Of a stretch of 64,000 bases of DNA, positions 25,467-33,989 are shown piece after piece. Each line of letters starts with the position of its first letter. Position 1 is the first letter of the stretch. The stretch lies in contig NZ_BBYR01000006.1 of the NCBI RefSeq assembly GCF_001293525.1, positions 186,001 to 250,000 of the forward strand. The letters are read 5' to 3'. Below the pieces are notes generated by a model that was not told where the DNA came from, did not search any database, and was given only the letters and a program-made list of their open reading frames with translations. The translations under genes were made by a program, and so were the position numbers. This DNA comes from Pseudideonella sakaiensis. GTDB lineage: Bacteria > Pseudomonadota > Gammaproteobacteria > Burkholderiales > Burkholderiaceae_C.

Positions 25467-25967
25467 TCAGGAGCCAGCAGGTGAGGCCGGCTTCGCATCG
25501 CCGTACCCCAGAAGCGATGCCAGTACGACAGCGCCCCCGGTGATCGCCATGTCTGCGATGTTGAACGCTGGCCAGTGCACGCCGCGGAGGTGAAAGTCGA
25601 GGTAGTCGATCACCTGCCCACGCGCGACGCGGTCGAAGGCGTTGCCCAGCGCTCCGCCAAGGATCAAGCTGTAGGCAAGGGCTTCGAGGTGGCGCATCGG
25701 TCTGGCCAGCATCCATGCCAACCAAATCGATGCTCCCAGCGCAATCGCGAAGAGGAACCAGCGCTGCCAACCTCCGGCACCTGCCAGGAAGCCAAATGCC
25801 GCGCCTGGGTTCAGGACATGGACCAAATTGAAGAACGACGTCACCTCAAGTGACCAGCCCAACGGAGTGGTCAGGTCGATGAAGGTCTTGGCGGCTTGGT
25901 CGAGGACCAGTACGAGGAACGCCATGCCGTACCAACGGGCTTTGCGATCTGGATCTGTCATTTGCAT
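25467..25967 (-). CDS. lspA: Signal peptidase II, pbrC-like
   Basis: 166 residues with the family motifs VLDQAAKTFID, NLVHVLNPGAAFGF, GGALGNAFDR and WPAFNIADM; the two Asp of the last two blocks are catalytic. In the Cupriavidus pbr system a signal peptidase II domain is linked with a PAP2 phosphatase (PbrB/PbrC); here the two are separate neighbouring genes. This supports assignment of the cluster 24884-29907 to Pb/Cd resistance. It is a second copy, differing from that at 8110. Confidence 0.9.
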   Translation of the reverse strand: MQMTDPDRKARWYGMAFLVLVLDQAAKTFIDLTTPLGWSLEVTSFFNLVHVLNPGAAFGFLAGAGGWQRWFLFAIALGASIWLAWMLARPMRHLEALAYSLILGGALGNAFDRVARGQVIDYLDFHLRGVHWPAFNIADMAITGGAVVLASLLGYGDAKPASPAGS

Positions 25968-26161
25968 CTACAAGGTCGCGGGAATCGGTGCATGGCGTCG
26001 CAGAGGACCGTGGCTTTCACTGTCGGAGTGCATGAAGGTTTGAGCGAACGGCCTGCATCTGGCACCGCACCAACCAGCGACCTCAGCGCATCGACATGGC
26101 CATCGCCGAATGCTCTTGTCGATTTTGACGTCGGCGACCAGTTTCAGCGCGAAGCAAGCGC

Positions 26162-26785
26162 TCATCGCCTTCGCCCGCAGACAGGGAGTCCGACGTCAAC
26201 CCAGCGCGCCAGTTGGTTGACGACCACCACGCAAGCCCAACCCAGAGTGAAGCCTGCCAGCACGTCCGCAGGGAAATGCGCTCCAAGCGCAACACGCGAC
26301 CAGCCGACCCCCACCATGAACGTCAGCAGGGCGACCCTTGCTGGCCAGCCGAAGAAAGGCCAGAGCGTCGTCGCAAGCACGGCTGCATACGTCGCGTGCC
26401 CGCTGGGCAGCGTGTAGAGGCTTTCAGGCGTGCCCAGGACACGGAAGGCTGTTTCGCCCAGCACCGTCGAAGGCCGAGGGAAGGACAAGGCCGCTTTGGC
26501 GGCAGCACCGACCGACAAGGCGAACAGGAGACCGACCACAAACCTGGTCAAAACGATCCTGACCCGCATGGCGTGGCCGCTGGACTGGCTGCGACTCCAC
26601 AGCAGAAGCACCGCAACGACAGCAGGTGCACCCCAATAACTGCCCAGCCAGGTCAGCGACTCGGGCAGCCAGAGCCAAGCGTCGGGAACGGCGCGGTTCA
26701 TGGACAGGAAGAGGTCCAAGTTCGCGCCGCCCCAGTCGTACAGCCAGTGCCTGAACCAGTCGCCTGCGGATGCCAGCGCCTGCAT
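26162..26785 (-). CDS. pbrB: PAP2 phosphatase, pbrB-like
   Basis: 207 residues, six TM helices, with the three PAP2 active-site blocks: KAALSFPRP, LPSGHATYAAV and SRVALGAHFPADVLAG. Enzymes of this type remove phosphate from lipid diphosphates such as undecaprenyl diphosphate. In Pb resistance, PbrB is thought to supply phosphate that precipitates exported Pb. It starts five bases after the stop of the P-type ATPase, so the two are almost certainly co-transcribed. Confidence 0.88.
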   Translation of the reverse strand: MQALASAGDWFRHWLYDWGGANLDLFLSMNRAVPDAWLWLPESLTWLGSYWGAPAVVAVLLLWSRSQSSGHAMRVRIVLTRFVVGLLFALSVGAAAKAALSFPRPSTVLGETAFRVLGTPESLYTLPSGHATYAAVLATTLWPFFGWPARVALLTFMVGVGWSRVALGAHFPADVLAGFTLGWACVVVVNQLARWVDVGLPVCGRRR

Positions 26786-26790
26786 GCCGC

Positions 26791-29700
26791 TCAGGCCACC
26801 TTGGCCTTGAGCAGCCTGAGGCCGTTGAAGACCACCAACAGGCTCGCCCCCATGTCGGCGAAGACAGCCATCCACAGCGTGGCCATCCCCATCAGGGCAA
26901 GCGCCATGAACACGGCCTTGATCCCCAGCGCAAACACGATGTTCTGCTTCAAGATGGCGCCGGTCTTGCGGCTGAGGCGAATGAACTCCGGGATCTTGCG
27001 CAGGTCGTCGTCCATCAGGGCGACATCGGCCGTTTCGATTGCGGTGTCGGTGCCGGCCGCGCCCATGGCGAAGCCGATGCTGGACTTGGCCAGTGCGGGC
27101 GCATCGTTGATGCCGTCGCCGACCATGCCCACCGTGCCGTGCGTGGCCAGTTCAGCCTCCACGGCCGCGAGTTTCTCTTCCGGCAACAGGCTGCCACGGG
27201 CATCGTCGATGCCCACGTTCCTGGCAATCACGTTCGCGGTCTGCTGGTTGTCGCCCGTGAGCATCACCGTGCGCACACCCATGCCATGCAATTCGGCGAT
27301 GGCCTGCAGGCTGGTCTCGCGCACCGTGTCCGCCACGCCAATCACGGCCAGCACAGCCGACTCAGTTGCGATGGTGATCGCGGTCTTGCCTTCGGACTCG
27401 AGCTTCTTCAGCGCGGCCTCGGCCGCCTCGTTGCGGATCCCCAGTTCCTGCAGCAGCCGCGGGTTGCCCAGGTAGTACCACTGACCCGAGATGCGGCCCT
27501 TGACGCCCCGACCCGTGATCGCCTCGAAGCCGTCGACCTCGGCCAGGTCTTGGCCATGCTCTCCCTTCCAATGTGCGGTGACCGCACCGGAAACCGGATG
27601 GTCGGACCGTGTGGCCAGGCTCGCGGCCAGCCGCAGGGCATCGCGCTCCTGCGTGCCGAGGGCCACGACATCGGTCACAACGGGCTTGCCCTGCGTGATC
27701 GTTCCGGTCTTGTCGAAGGCGAGCGCCTTGAGCTGGCGGCCCTGCTCGAGGTAGGCGCCGCCCTTGATCAGGATGCCGCGGCGCGCCGCGGCGGCCAGGC
27801 CGCTGACCACCGTCACGGGCGTGGAGATGACCAGGGCACAGGGACAGGCGATCACCAGCAGCACCAGCGCCTTGTAGATCCAGTCCATCCACGCTCCGCC
27901 AAGGAACAGCGGAGGCACGAGCATCACCGTCAGCGCCACGGCAAAGACTGCCGGCGTATAGACGCGCGCGAACTGGTCGACGAAGCGCTGCGTCGGCGCG
28001 CGGCTGCCCTGGGCTTCCTCCACGGCCTTGATGATGCGGGCCAGGGTCGAATGCGTGGCCTCGGCCGTGACCTTGTAGATAAATGAGCCGGTCTCGTTGA
28101 TGGTCCCCGCGAACACCGTGTCGCCCACGGCTTTCGCCACGGGAATGCTCTCGCCGGTGATCGGCGCCTGGTTGACAGCGGACTGGCCGCTCTCCAGCAC
28201 GCCGTCCAGCGGGATGCGCTCCCCGGGCCGAATCCGCACGAGTTCCCCGAGCGCCACCGTCTTGGCCGGCACTTCCTGCCAGCTGCCATCCGGTTGCTGC
28301 ACCGTCGCCTTCTCCGGTGCCATCGCGAGCAATCCGCGGATCGCGTTGCGCGCGCGGTCGAGGGACAGCACTTCGATGACTTCGGCCAGCGCAAACAGGA
28401 ACATCACCATCGCGGCCTCGGGCCATTGCCCGATCAGGATCGCTCCCGTCACGGCGATGGACATGAGCGCATTCATGTTCAGGATGCCGCTCTTCAGGGC
28501 GATCCAGCCCTTCTTGTAGGTGGGCCAGCCGCCCGTGGCGATCGACACCAGCGCCAGCGCGATGACGGGCCAGGCGTTGTCCTTGCCAGTGCTGAAAGCA
28601 ATGACTTCGGCCACCGCCGCGCTGACTCCCGCCACCGCCATCAGGGCCCACTGGCGGCGGCTCACCGAGGGCTTGGGGGCCGTCTCGCTCTCGGCAGCCC
28701 GATCCACGTCGGGCACGGCCTTCATGCCGATCGCATGCAACGCCGCCGCCACTTCCGCCGGAGGAAGGGAATGGGTCACCGTCAGTTTGCGCTGCATGAG
28801 ATTGAACTCGAGGCCCTGCACCCCTGCCATGTGCTGCAGCTTCTCGCGGATCAACCCTTCCTCGGTCGGGCAGTCCATGTTCTCGATGCGATAAACGCTT
28901 TGCTGGCCGCTACCGGCTGCCGGCGCCGCCGGCTCGGCGGGTGGCAGGCCGATATCCTTGAGCGCCCGCACGATGGTCTCGGTGGACGGCAGCGTGTGGT
29001 TCACCGTCAGCTTGCGCTGCATCAGGTTGAAGTCCAGCCCTGCGACGCCGGGCATGTTGCCCAGCCGCTTGCGAATCAGGCCTTCTTCCGTGGGGCAGTC
29101 CATCTTCTCGATGAGGAAGGTATCCGTGCGGGCCGCTGCGGCAGCGCCTGCCGTCTTTGGAGTGGCTGGTTCGGGGCGCACCGCAGCGGTGTCGCTGCTC
29201 GGCGGCATGCCCAGTTCGGTGAGGGCCTGCACGATCGGACCCGTGTCCGCCAGCCGGTGCAAGACCGTGAGCCCTCGCTTGGGCAACTCGAACTCCAGGC
29301 TCTCCACGCCTGCGATGGTTCCCAGTCGCTCGCGTACCTGTCGCTCCTCATTCACGCAGTCCATGTTCGGCACATGAAACTGCGAGCGGGTCACCGGCTG
29401 TTCGGAGGAAAGCGCCGTCGCCGGCATGCCGATGGACGCGAGCGCGTCGGTGAGGGCGGCGACGTCAGGCAAGCCGTGCTGGACCGTCAGGACGTGTTGC
29501 TCGAGGTCGAATTCCAACCCGTCGACACCCTGCAACTGAGCGAAGCGTTCTCGAATCTGCGCCACCTCGTTGCGGCAATCCATCTTGGGCACATGGAAGC
29601 GATCGGTGCGCGGTTCACGCCCCTGTGGTTCCGGAGGCAGTCCGATTTCGGCCAGCGCGGTCGTCACCGGCCCCAGGTCCTGCAGTCGGTGGGAGACGGT

Positions 29701-29907
29701 GAGGCTGTGCTGTGTCAGGTCGAACGCCAGGGACTCCACACCGGCGATCTGCCCCAGGCGTTGACGAATCTGCCGCTCCTCGCTCGGGCAGTCCATCTTC
29801 TGGATATGGAACACCGTCGTCGTAGCCGACTGGGCACTACCGACCAGTGGTTCCTTGGACAGGGACTCGCACGCGGCGCTGCCGCATGAGGCGTTGCTCG
29901 AGGTCAT
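26791..29907 (-). CDS. pbrA: P1B-2 ATPase for Zn/Cd/Pb with five HMA domains
   Basis: 1038 residues. Five consecutive HMA folds precede the membrane core, with motifs KMDCPSEE, KMDCRNEV, NMDCVNEE, KMDCPTEE and NMDCPTEE near residues 37, 109, 180, 269 and 343. Each has a single Cys in MDCPxEE style, as in ZntA/CadA/PbrA rather than the CxxC of copper pumps. The core has ACPCALVIS (about 687), DKTGTITQGKP (about 729), SDHPVSGA and GDGINDAPAL. Usual family members have one or two HMA domains. A PbrR-type promoter precedes it. The start at 29907 is chosen by position after this promoter. Confidence 0.92.
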   Translation of the reverse strand: MTSSNASCGSAACESLSKEPLVGSAQSATTTVFHIQKMDCPSEERQIRQRLGQIAGVESLAFDLTQHSLTVSHRLQDLGPVTTALAEIGLPPEPQGREPRTDRFHVPKMDCRNEVAQIRERFAQLQGVDGLEFDLEQHVLTVQHGLPDVAALTDALASIGMPATALSSEQPVTRSQFHVPNMDCVNEERQVRERLGTIAGVESLEFELPKRGLTVLHRLADTGPIVQALTELGMPPSSDTAAVRPEPATPKTAGAAAAARTDTFLIEKMDCPTEEGLIRKRLGNMPGVAGLDFNLMQRKLTVNHTLPSTETIVRALKDIGLPPAEPAAPAAGSGQQSVYRIENMDCPTEEGLIREKLQHMAGVQGLEFNLMQRKLTVTHSLPPAEVAAALHAIGMKAVPDVDRAAESETAPKPSVSRRQWALMAVAGVSAAVAEVIAFSTGKDNAWPVIALALVSIATGGWPTYKKGWIALKSGILNMNALMSIAVTGAILIGQWPEAAMVMFLFALAEVIEVLSLDRARNAIRGLLAMAPEKATVQQPDGSWQEVPAKTVALGELVRIRPGERIPLDGVLESGQSAVNQAPITGESIPVAKAVGDTVFAGTINETGSFIYKVTAEATHSTLARIIKAVEEAQGSRAPTQRFVDQFARVYTPAVFAVALTVMLVPPLFLGGAWMDWIYKALVLLVIACPCALVISTPVTVVSGLAAAARRGILIKGGAYLEQGRQLKALAFDKTGTITQGKPVVTDVVALGTQERDALRLAASLATRSDHPVSGAVTAHWKGEHGQDLAEVDGFEAITGRGVKGRISGQWYYLGNPRLLQELGIRNEAAEAALKKLESEGKTAITIATESAVLAVIGVADTVRETSLQAIAELHGMGVRTVMLTGDNQQTANVIARNVGIDDARGSLLPEEKLAAVEAELATHGTVGMVGDGINDAPALAKSSIGFAMGAAGTDTAIETADVALMDDDLRKIPEFIRLSRKTGAILKQNIVFALGIKAVFMALALMGMATLWMAVFADMGASLLVVFNGLRLLKAKVA

Positions 29908-29938
29908 CGCGTCTTTCTCCGAACTTCTGACTGCATCA

Positions 29939-29969
29939 AAGTTACACCCTCTAGCCGCTACAGGGTCAA
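29939..29969 (-). promoter_or_regulatory. PbrR/CadR-type promoter of the P-type ATPase gene
   Basis: On the minus strand: -35 TTGACC (29969-29964), a 19-base spacer CTGTAGCGGCTAGAGGGTG with ACCCT/AGGGT dyad, and -10 TAACTT (29944-29939). This is a textbook MerR-family operator and is the best match in the window. Confidence 0.85.
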
Positions 29970-30091
29970 GCGGTTTCTTCGGGTACTGGCGACCTGGCCC
30001 CAGGAGGGCTTCAATGGCCGAGGTCCAGCAGTTGGAGGGCCGCGCCATCCACCTTCGGTGCAGCAGTGCCGAACACCCGCATTGTTGTTAG

Positions 30092-30108
30092 AATGATTCT
30101 CATTTGCA
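30092..30108 (+). promoter_or_regulatory. Fur-box-like sequence
   Basis: AATGATTCTCATTTGCA contains the dyad AATGA/TCATT typical of Fur boxes in betaproteobacteria. It lies 10 bases before the start of the FTR1-type permease gene, so iron-dependent repression is likely. Confidence 0.6.
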
Positions 30109-30118
30109 CTTCAAGCTC

Positions 30119-32056
30119 ATGGCACTCCCATCCTGGTTCCGGGTCTGCGCTTCGTTGCTTTGGGCGCTGGCCCTGTTCTTCTCGACGGCTGCTCATGCGG
30201 CTGAAGCGGATGTCCGCCGCATCTGGCAAATGCTGGACTACCTGGCCGTGGACTACGGCGGCGCCGTCAAGAACGGGGCCGTGGCCAGTGCCTCAGAGTT
30301 CGAGGAGATGCGCGAGTTCGCCAAGACGAGCCAGACCAAGATCGCGGCGCTTGAACCGCATCCCGAGCGAGCCGCCCTGGTCGCCGAGGCGCAGATGCTG
30401 TCCGCTGCCATCGAAGCGAAGAAGAGTTCCGAGGAGGTCGCGGCCTCGGCCAAGTCGCTGGCCAATCATCTTCTTGCCGTCTACCCGGTGCCGTCCGCAC
30501 CCGCCGCCCCGCCGCTGGTGGGGACGGCTGCGGCGACGTACCAAGCCCAGTGTGCGTCTTGCCACGGAGCGACCGGCAACGGTGATGGGCCTGCAGGCCT
30601 CAAGCTGGATCCGCGACCGGTGGCCTTCACCGACAAGGACCGAGCGCGAGAACGCAGTGCGTTCGCGCTCTACCAGGCCATCAGCCAAGGCATCGAGGGC
30701 ACTGCCATGCCTGGCTTCGCCACCATCCTCGAGCCCGACCGATGGGCGTTGGCGTTCTTCATCGGCCAGTTTGCCCACGCCAATGGCGAGGCAGTTGCAG
30801 GGCAGAAAGTCTGGGCCGAGAACGCCGCCGTGCGGGCTCAACTGACCAGCCTGAGCGCGCTATCGCGCATGACCCAGGCCGACCTCGCGAAGCAGGTGGG
30901 TGACGAACCCGCGTCGCTGGCCATGGCCTATCTGCACGCGCACCCGGAAGCCGTCGTTCAGAAGCGTGTCCTGAGTTTCGATGTGGCGCGCCAGAAGTTG
31001 GCGCAGAGTCTTGCCGCGGTCGAGAAAGGCCAGCCCGGCCAGGCCACGGAGCTGGCGCTCTCCGCCTATCTGGACGGTGTCGAACCCATCGAGCCCACGC
31101 TGGCCACGCGAGACTCGGCGCTGATGGGGCGCATCGAAACCGCGATGGGCAGGTACCGCGCATTGCTCACCAGCAACGCAGCCATGCCGGAGTTGCTGGC
31201 CCAGGTGGACGTCATCCATGGCCTGTTCAAGGAAGCCGACGAACTGCTCGGCTCCAGCGCGGACGCGACCGCCGCCTACCTGGGCAGCCTGACCATCCTG
31301 GTGCGCGAAGGGCTGGAAGCGCTGCTGGTGGTGGTGGCCATGATTGCCTTCCTCCGCAAGGCCGAGCGCAACGACCTGCTGCGCTACGTGCATGCAGGCT
31401 GGGTCGGTGCGATGGTGCTGGGCGTCGTGACCTGGGGCGTCGCAACCTACTTCGTTGGCATCAGCGGCGCCAGCCGCGAGGTCACCGAGGGCTTGTCCTC
31501 GCTCTTTGCTGCCGTCGTGCTGCTGAGCGTCGGAATGTGGATGCACCAGAAGAGCATGGCCGGTGCCTGGCAGAAGTACATCCACGACAAGTTGTCCGCG
31601 GCGCTGAGCCGCAAGTCCGCATGGTTCATGTTCGGCTTGTCGTTCATCGCGGTCTATCGCGAGGTGTTCGAGACGATCCTGTTCTACGCCGCGCTGTGGG
31701 AGCAGGGAAATCACCAGTCCGTGCTGGGCGGACTGGCCAGTGGTGTTGCCATCCTGGGCATCGTCGCGTTGGCCCTGCTGCGTTTCAGTGCACGCCTGCC
31801 GATCGGCAAGTTCTTCTCCTGGAGTTCCGCGCTGGTCGCCGTGCTGGCAGTGGTCCTCACCGGGAAGGGCATCGCCGGCCTGCAAGAAGCGGGATGGCTC
31901 GGCGCGTCCTCATTCGACGGGCCGCGCATCGACCTGCTGGGCCTCCATCCGTCCCTGCAAGGTGTCATCGCCCAATTGCTGATGGCCGCGCTGGTGGTCG
32001 CCGGCTTCCTGTGGAACGCTCGCGCAGCTCGGGAGGCCGGCGCCAAGCCGGTGTAG
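30119..32056 (+). CDS. pbrT: FTR1-family permease with cytochrome c domain, PbrT-like
   Basis: 645 residues. After a signal peptide comes a helical periplasmic region, a c-type haem site (CASCHGATGNGDGPAGLKLD, about residues 145-165), a second helical region, then a seven-helix FTR1 domain with VREGLEALLVVV (first REGLE box) and YREVFETILFY (altered second box). PbrT of Cupriavidus has the same layout and takes up Pb(II); close relatives import Fe. A Fur-box-like site favours iron as an original substrate, while divergence from the pbrA-like gene favours Pb. Both readings are inference. Confidence 0.85.
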   Translation: MALPSWFRVCASLLWALALFFSTAAHAAEADVRRIWQMLDYLAVDYGGAVKNGAVASASEFEEMREFAKTSQTKIAALEPHPERAALVAEAQMLSAAIEAKKSSEEVAASAKSLANHLLAVYPVPSAPAAPPLVGTAAATYQAQCASCHGATGNGDGPAGLKLDPRPVAFTDKDRARERSAFALYQAISQGIEGTAMPGFATILEPDRWALAFFIGQFAHANGEAVAGQKVWAENAAVRAQLTSLSALSRMTQADLAKQVGDEPASLAMAYLHAHPEAVVQKRVLSFDVARQKLAQSLAAVEKGQPGQATELALSAYLDGVEPIEPTLATRDSALMGRIETAMGRYRALLTSNAAMPELLAQVDVIHGLFKEADELLGSSADATAAYLGSLTILVREGLEALLVVVAMIAFLRKAERNDLLRYVHAGWVGAMVLGVVTWGVATYFVGISGASREVTEGLSSLFAAVVLLSVGMWMHQKSMAGAWQKYIHDKLSAALSRKSAWFMFGLSFIAVYREVFETILFYAALWEQGNHQSVLGGLASGVAILGIVALALLRFSARLPIGKFFSWSSALVAVLAVVLTGKGIAGLQEAGWLGASSFDGPRIDLLGLHPSLQGVIAQLLMAALVVAGFLWNARAAREAGAKPV

Positions 32057-32254
32057 GGAGCGAAGGAAACCAGTCACCCACACTGCTTGCAGGCAGGTTG
32101 TGCCGCTTCAGTCACAGGTTTGCTCGCCAACATCGCTACCCAGGGTTGATGAGAGACCCGACATCGCCAATTCCGGGCATCGCCGGAATCGAACTCCCAC
32201 CCAAGATCTTCTGCCACTGGACGCGACAGTGGGCGCTACTCCAGGCCCCAGGCG

Positions 32255-32779
32255 TCACACCCCGCGCAGCACTCTCTCGAGGCGGCTGCGCACCTCGGCC
32301 GCGATCAGGGTGATCTCCGGGCGCCCGACCAGACCCAACACCGCGCCCGGGTCCATGACCTCGACCACCGTTGCGCCGGTGTCATTGGTGCGCACCACGA
32401 CGTTGCAGGGCAGCAGGGCTCCGATCTGCGGCTCGGCCTCGAGGGCGCGTTGGGCGAACTGCGGGTTGCAGGCGCCGAGAATGCGGTACGGCGGCATTTC
32501 GAGCCCGAGTTTCTTCTTCATCGTCGCCGCGACATCAATCTCGGTCAGAACCCCAAACCCTTCCTTGGCGAGATCCGCTGTGACGCGCGCGATGGCCTCG
32601 TCATGCGTCAGCGACGTTGTCTTGCCGAATGCGAGATCCTGGAGTGTGAACTTGCGGGTGTTGCCGCAGTGGTACTCAAGCCGATGACATCGAACAACGC
32701 CACGGCCACTCGCACGCGGCTTCCTTCGCCTGCCCCCGAGGGTGAATGGGACGGGCGTCGTGGACGTGGACGTGACCAT
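32255..32779 (-). CDS. DUF302 protein, start uncertain
   Basis: The domain begins near LTHDEAIARVTADLAKEGFG and continues with VLTEIDVAATMKKKLG, YRILGACNPQFAQRAL and LLPCNVVV, all typical of DUF302, a small alpha-beta fold of unknown function found near metal and redox genes. The first 45 residues from the ATG at 32779 are Arg-rich and unlike the family, and there is no ribosome site, so the true start may have been lost or may use a rare codon. It overlaps a His-rich small frame. Confidence 0.7.
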   Translation of the reverse strand: MVTSTSTTPVPFTLGGRRRKPRASGRGVVRCHRLEYHCGNTRKFTLQDLAFGKTTSLTHDEAIARVTADLAKEGFGVLTEIDVAATMKKKLGLEMPPYRILGACNPQFAQRALEAEPQIGALLPCNVVVRTNDTGATVVEVMDPGAVLGLVGRPEITLIAAEVRSRLERVLRGV

Positions 32780-32831
32780 CGCCGTGATCGTGCCGGTTTG
32801 TGTTGCCGCCTTCGGTATGGGAATGGCTCAT
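32676..32831 (-). CDS. Small His-rich protein
   Basis: 51 codons starting MSHSHTEGG and containing HDHGDGHVHVHD, clearly a metal-binding composition. It is the first frame after a MerR-type promoter (32860-32890) and overlaps the start of the DUF302 frame. It may be a short soluble Zn/Ni/Cu buffer, or the head of a broken transporter gene; the last 25 residues have no family resemblance. Confidence 0.45.
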   Translation of the reverse strand: MSHSHTEGGNTNRHDHGDGHVHVHDARPIHPRGQAKEAACEWPWRCSMSSA

Positions 32832-32859
32832 CGCAAGAATCTTCTTTGACCTTGCTTCC

Positions 32860-32890
32860 ATTGAAAACCTTGTAGCCGGTGTAGAGTCAA
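32860..32890 (-). promoter_or_regulatory. CadR-type divergent promoter
   Basis: On the minus strand: -35 TTGACT (32890-32885), a 19-base spacer CTACACCGGCTACAAGGTT, -10 TTCAAT (32865-32860). It points to the His-rich/DUF302 genes and lies 38 bases from the start of the divergent MerR gene, the usual place for autoregulation. Confidence 0.7.
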
Positions 32891-32928
32891 GTCCCTCTCA
32901 CCATCAGGAAACCTGAAAGCTTGGAGCC

Positions 32929-33372
32929 ATGAAGATCGGAGCGCTGGCCGAGGCCACCGGAACACCCGTCGAGACGATCCGCTTCTACGAGCGCGAGGGA
33001 CTGCTGCCGCCACCGGCCCGGGCGGACAACAACTACCGCGTCTACCTGCCGGCGCACGTGGAGCGGCTGGCCTTCATCCGGCAGTGCCGCAACCTGGACA
33101 TGACGCTCGACGAGATCCGGGCCCTCATCGCACTGCGGGAATCGCCCGCGCAGGATTGCGGCGAGGTCAACGCTCTGCTCGACGAGCAGATCGGCCACGT
33201 GGCGCACCGCATTCGCGAACTACGGGCGCTGGAGAAGGATCTGAAGTCGCTGCGCGCGCGGTGCGCGTCGCCCCAAGCCTTGGCGGATTGCGGCATCCTC
33301 AACGGCCTCGACCGCGCCGCCGCCGCGCCAGCTGCCCCGGCGAAGCGGCGCCACGTTCACGGCGCTCACTGA
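32929..33372 (+). CDS. cadR: MerR-family Cd/Pb/Zn-responsive regulator (CadR-like)
   Basis: 147 residues: HTH MKIGALAEATGTPVETIRFY and EREGLLPPP, a long dimer helix (LDMTLDEIRALIALRE), Cys in QDCGEV (about 77), then the pair in RCASPQALADCGIL (about 112 and 122), and a C-terminal RRHVHGAH. These Cys positions fit CadR/PbrR-type sensing. It is divergent from the promoter at 32860-32890. It is similar but not identical to the regulator at 24884, so two CadR-type proteins may share targets. Confidence 0.9.
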   Translation: MKIGALAEATGTPVETIRFYEREGLLPPPARADNNYRVYLPAHVERLAFIRQCRNLDMTLDEIRALIALRESPAQDCGEVNALLDEQIGHVAHRIRELRALEKDLKSLRARCASPQALADCGILNGLDRAAAAPAAPAKRRHVHGAH

Positions 33373-33404
33373 GCCTGAGCTGGTGCGGGCACCGGACCAG
33401 ATGA

Positions 33405-33480
33405 CCGAACTGTCATCTGCCGGTTCCGAAACGGTTGCCACGCGATTTCTAGAGTCCGTGGTCATGCCATCGGGGCATGC
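33405..33480 (+). promoter_or_regulatory. Candidate CzcR-controlled promoter of the CzcE-like gene
   Basis: CCGAACTGTCATCTGC (33405-33420) is the exact reverse complement of the motif at 3343-3358. It is followed after 22 bases by CGATTTCTAGAGT (33443-33455) and by the CATGCC..GGCATG dyad at 33462-33480. The motif ends 98 bases before the start codon, the same distance as at the DUF4148 gene. Confidence 0.65.
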
Positions 33481-33518
33481 GGCTGAGTGAAAGCCGATCA
33501 CACCACCACGAGGAACTC

Positions 33519-33869
33519 ATGCAATCACCTTCGTCATCCCTTCTCCGCCTGTCGGCCGTGCTGGTCGTGGCGGCCGCGCCTGCCTTCGGCTTCGCGGCTG
33601 GCGAGACCTTTATGAACGGCCAATCCATCTACGGCCAACCAGCCGCCGTGTCGAGCGCGGCTCGTGTCGTCGACCTGGCGCAGGCCCCGCGCCCGAACAT
33701 CGCCTACGGCGAGACGGTCGCCTTCCGCGGCGACGCCGGACAGCAGTTCGCATGGACCTTCAATGGCCTGGACCGGCGTGGCGTCGACCTCGCCAAGATC
33801 GCGCCGCCGGGCTTCGGCGCGAAATCCGCCATCGCCTACGTCGGGCGCGATCCGTCCAACCGCCGCTGA
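33519..33869 (+). CDS. czcE: CzcE-family periplasmic metal-binding protein
   Basis: 116 residues: a signal peptide (LRLSAVLVVAAAPAFGFA) and a small domain with NIAYGETVAFRGD, FAWTFNGLDRRGVDLAKIAP and a C-terminal YVGRDPSN. This matches the CzcE family, whose Cupriavidus member binds Cu and other ions in the periplasm and changes conformation. GAGGA before the ATG at 33519 supports the start. It is predicted to share control with the DUF4148 gene. It is separate from the czc pump operon, unlike in Cupriavidus. Confidence 0.82.
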   Translation: MQSPSSSLLRLSAVLVVAAAPAFGFAAGETFMNGQSIYGQPAAVSSAARVVDLAQAPRPNIAYGETVAFRGDAGQQFAWTFNGLDRRGVDLAKIAPPGFGAKSAIAYVGRDPSNRR

Positions 33870-33989
33870 GCGCGGTCCAACGCGCGCCCAAGCGCCGGCC
33901 GAGGTCGGCCGGCGCGGCGGACTTGACCCGGTAGTGGCTTCAGGGTTTGAAATTCGGCGGTCGCCGCCTGGTGCCACCCTGATCGAGTC

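Noticed and set aside
32170-32205. tRNA-like T-arm (GGAATCGAACTCCC)
   Set aside because: The flanking bases do not form a T-stem or acceptor stem and no anticodon arm could be folded.
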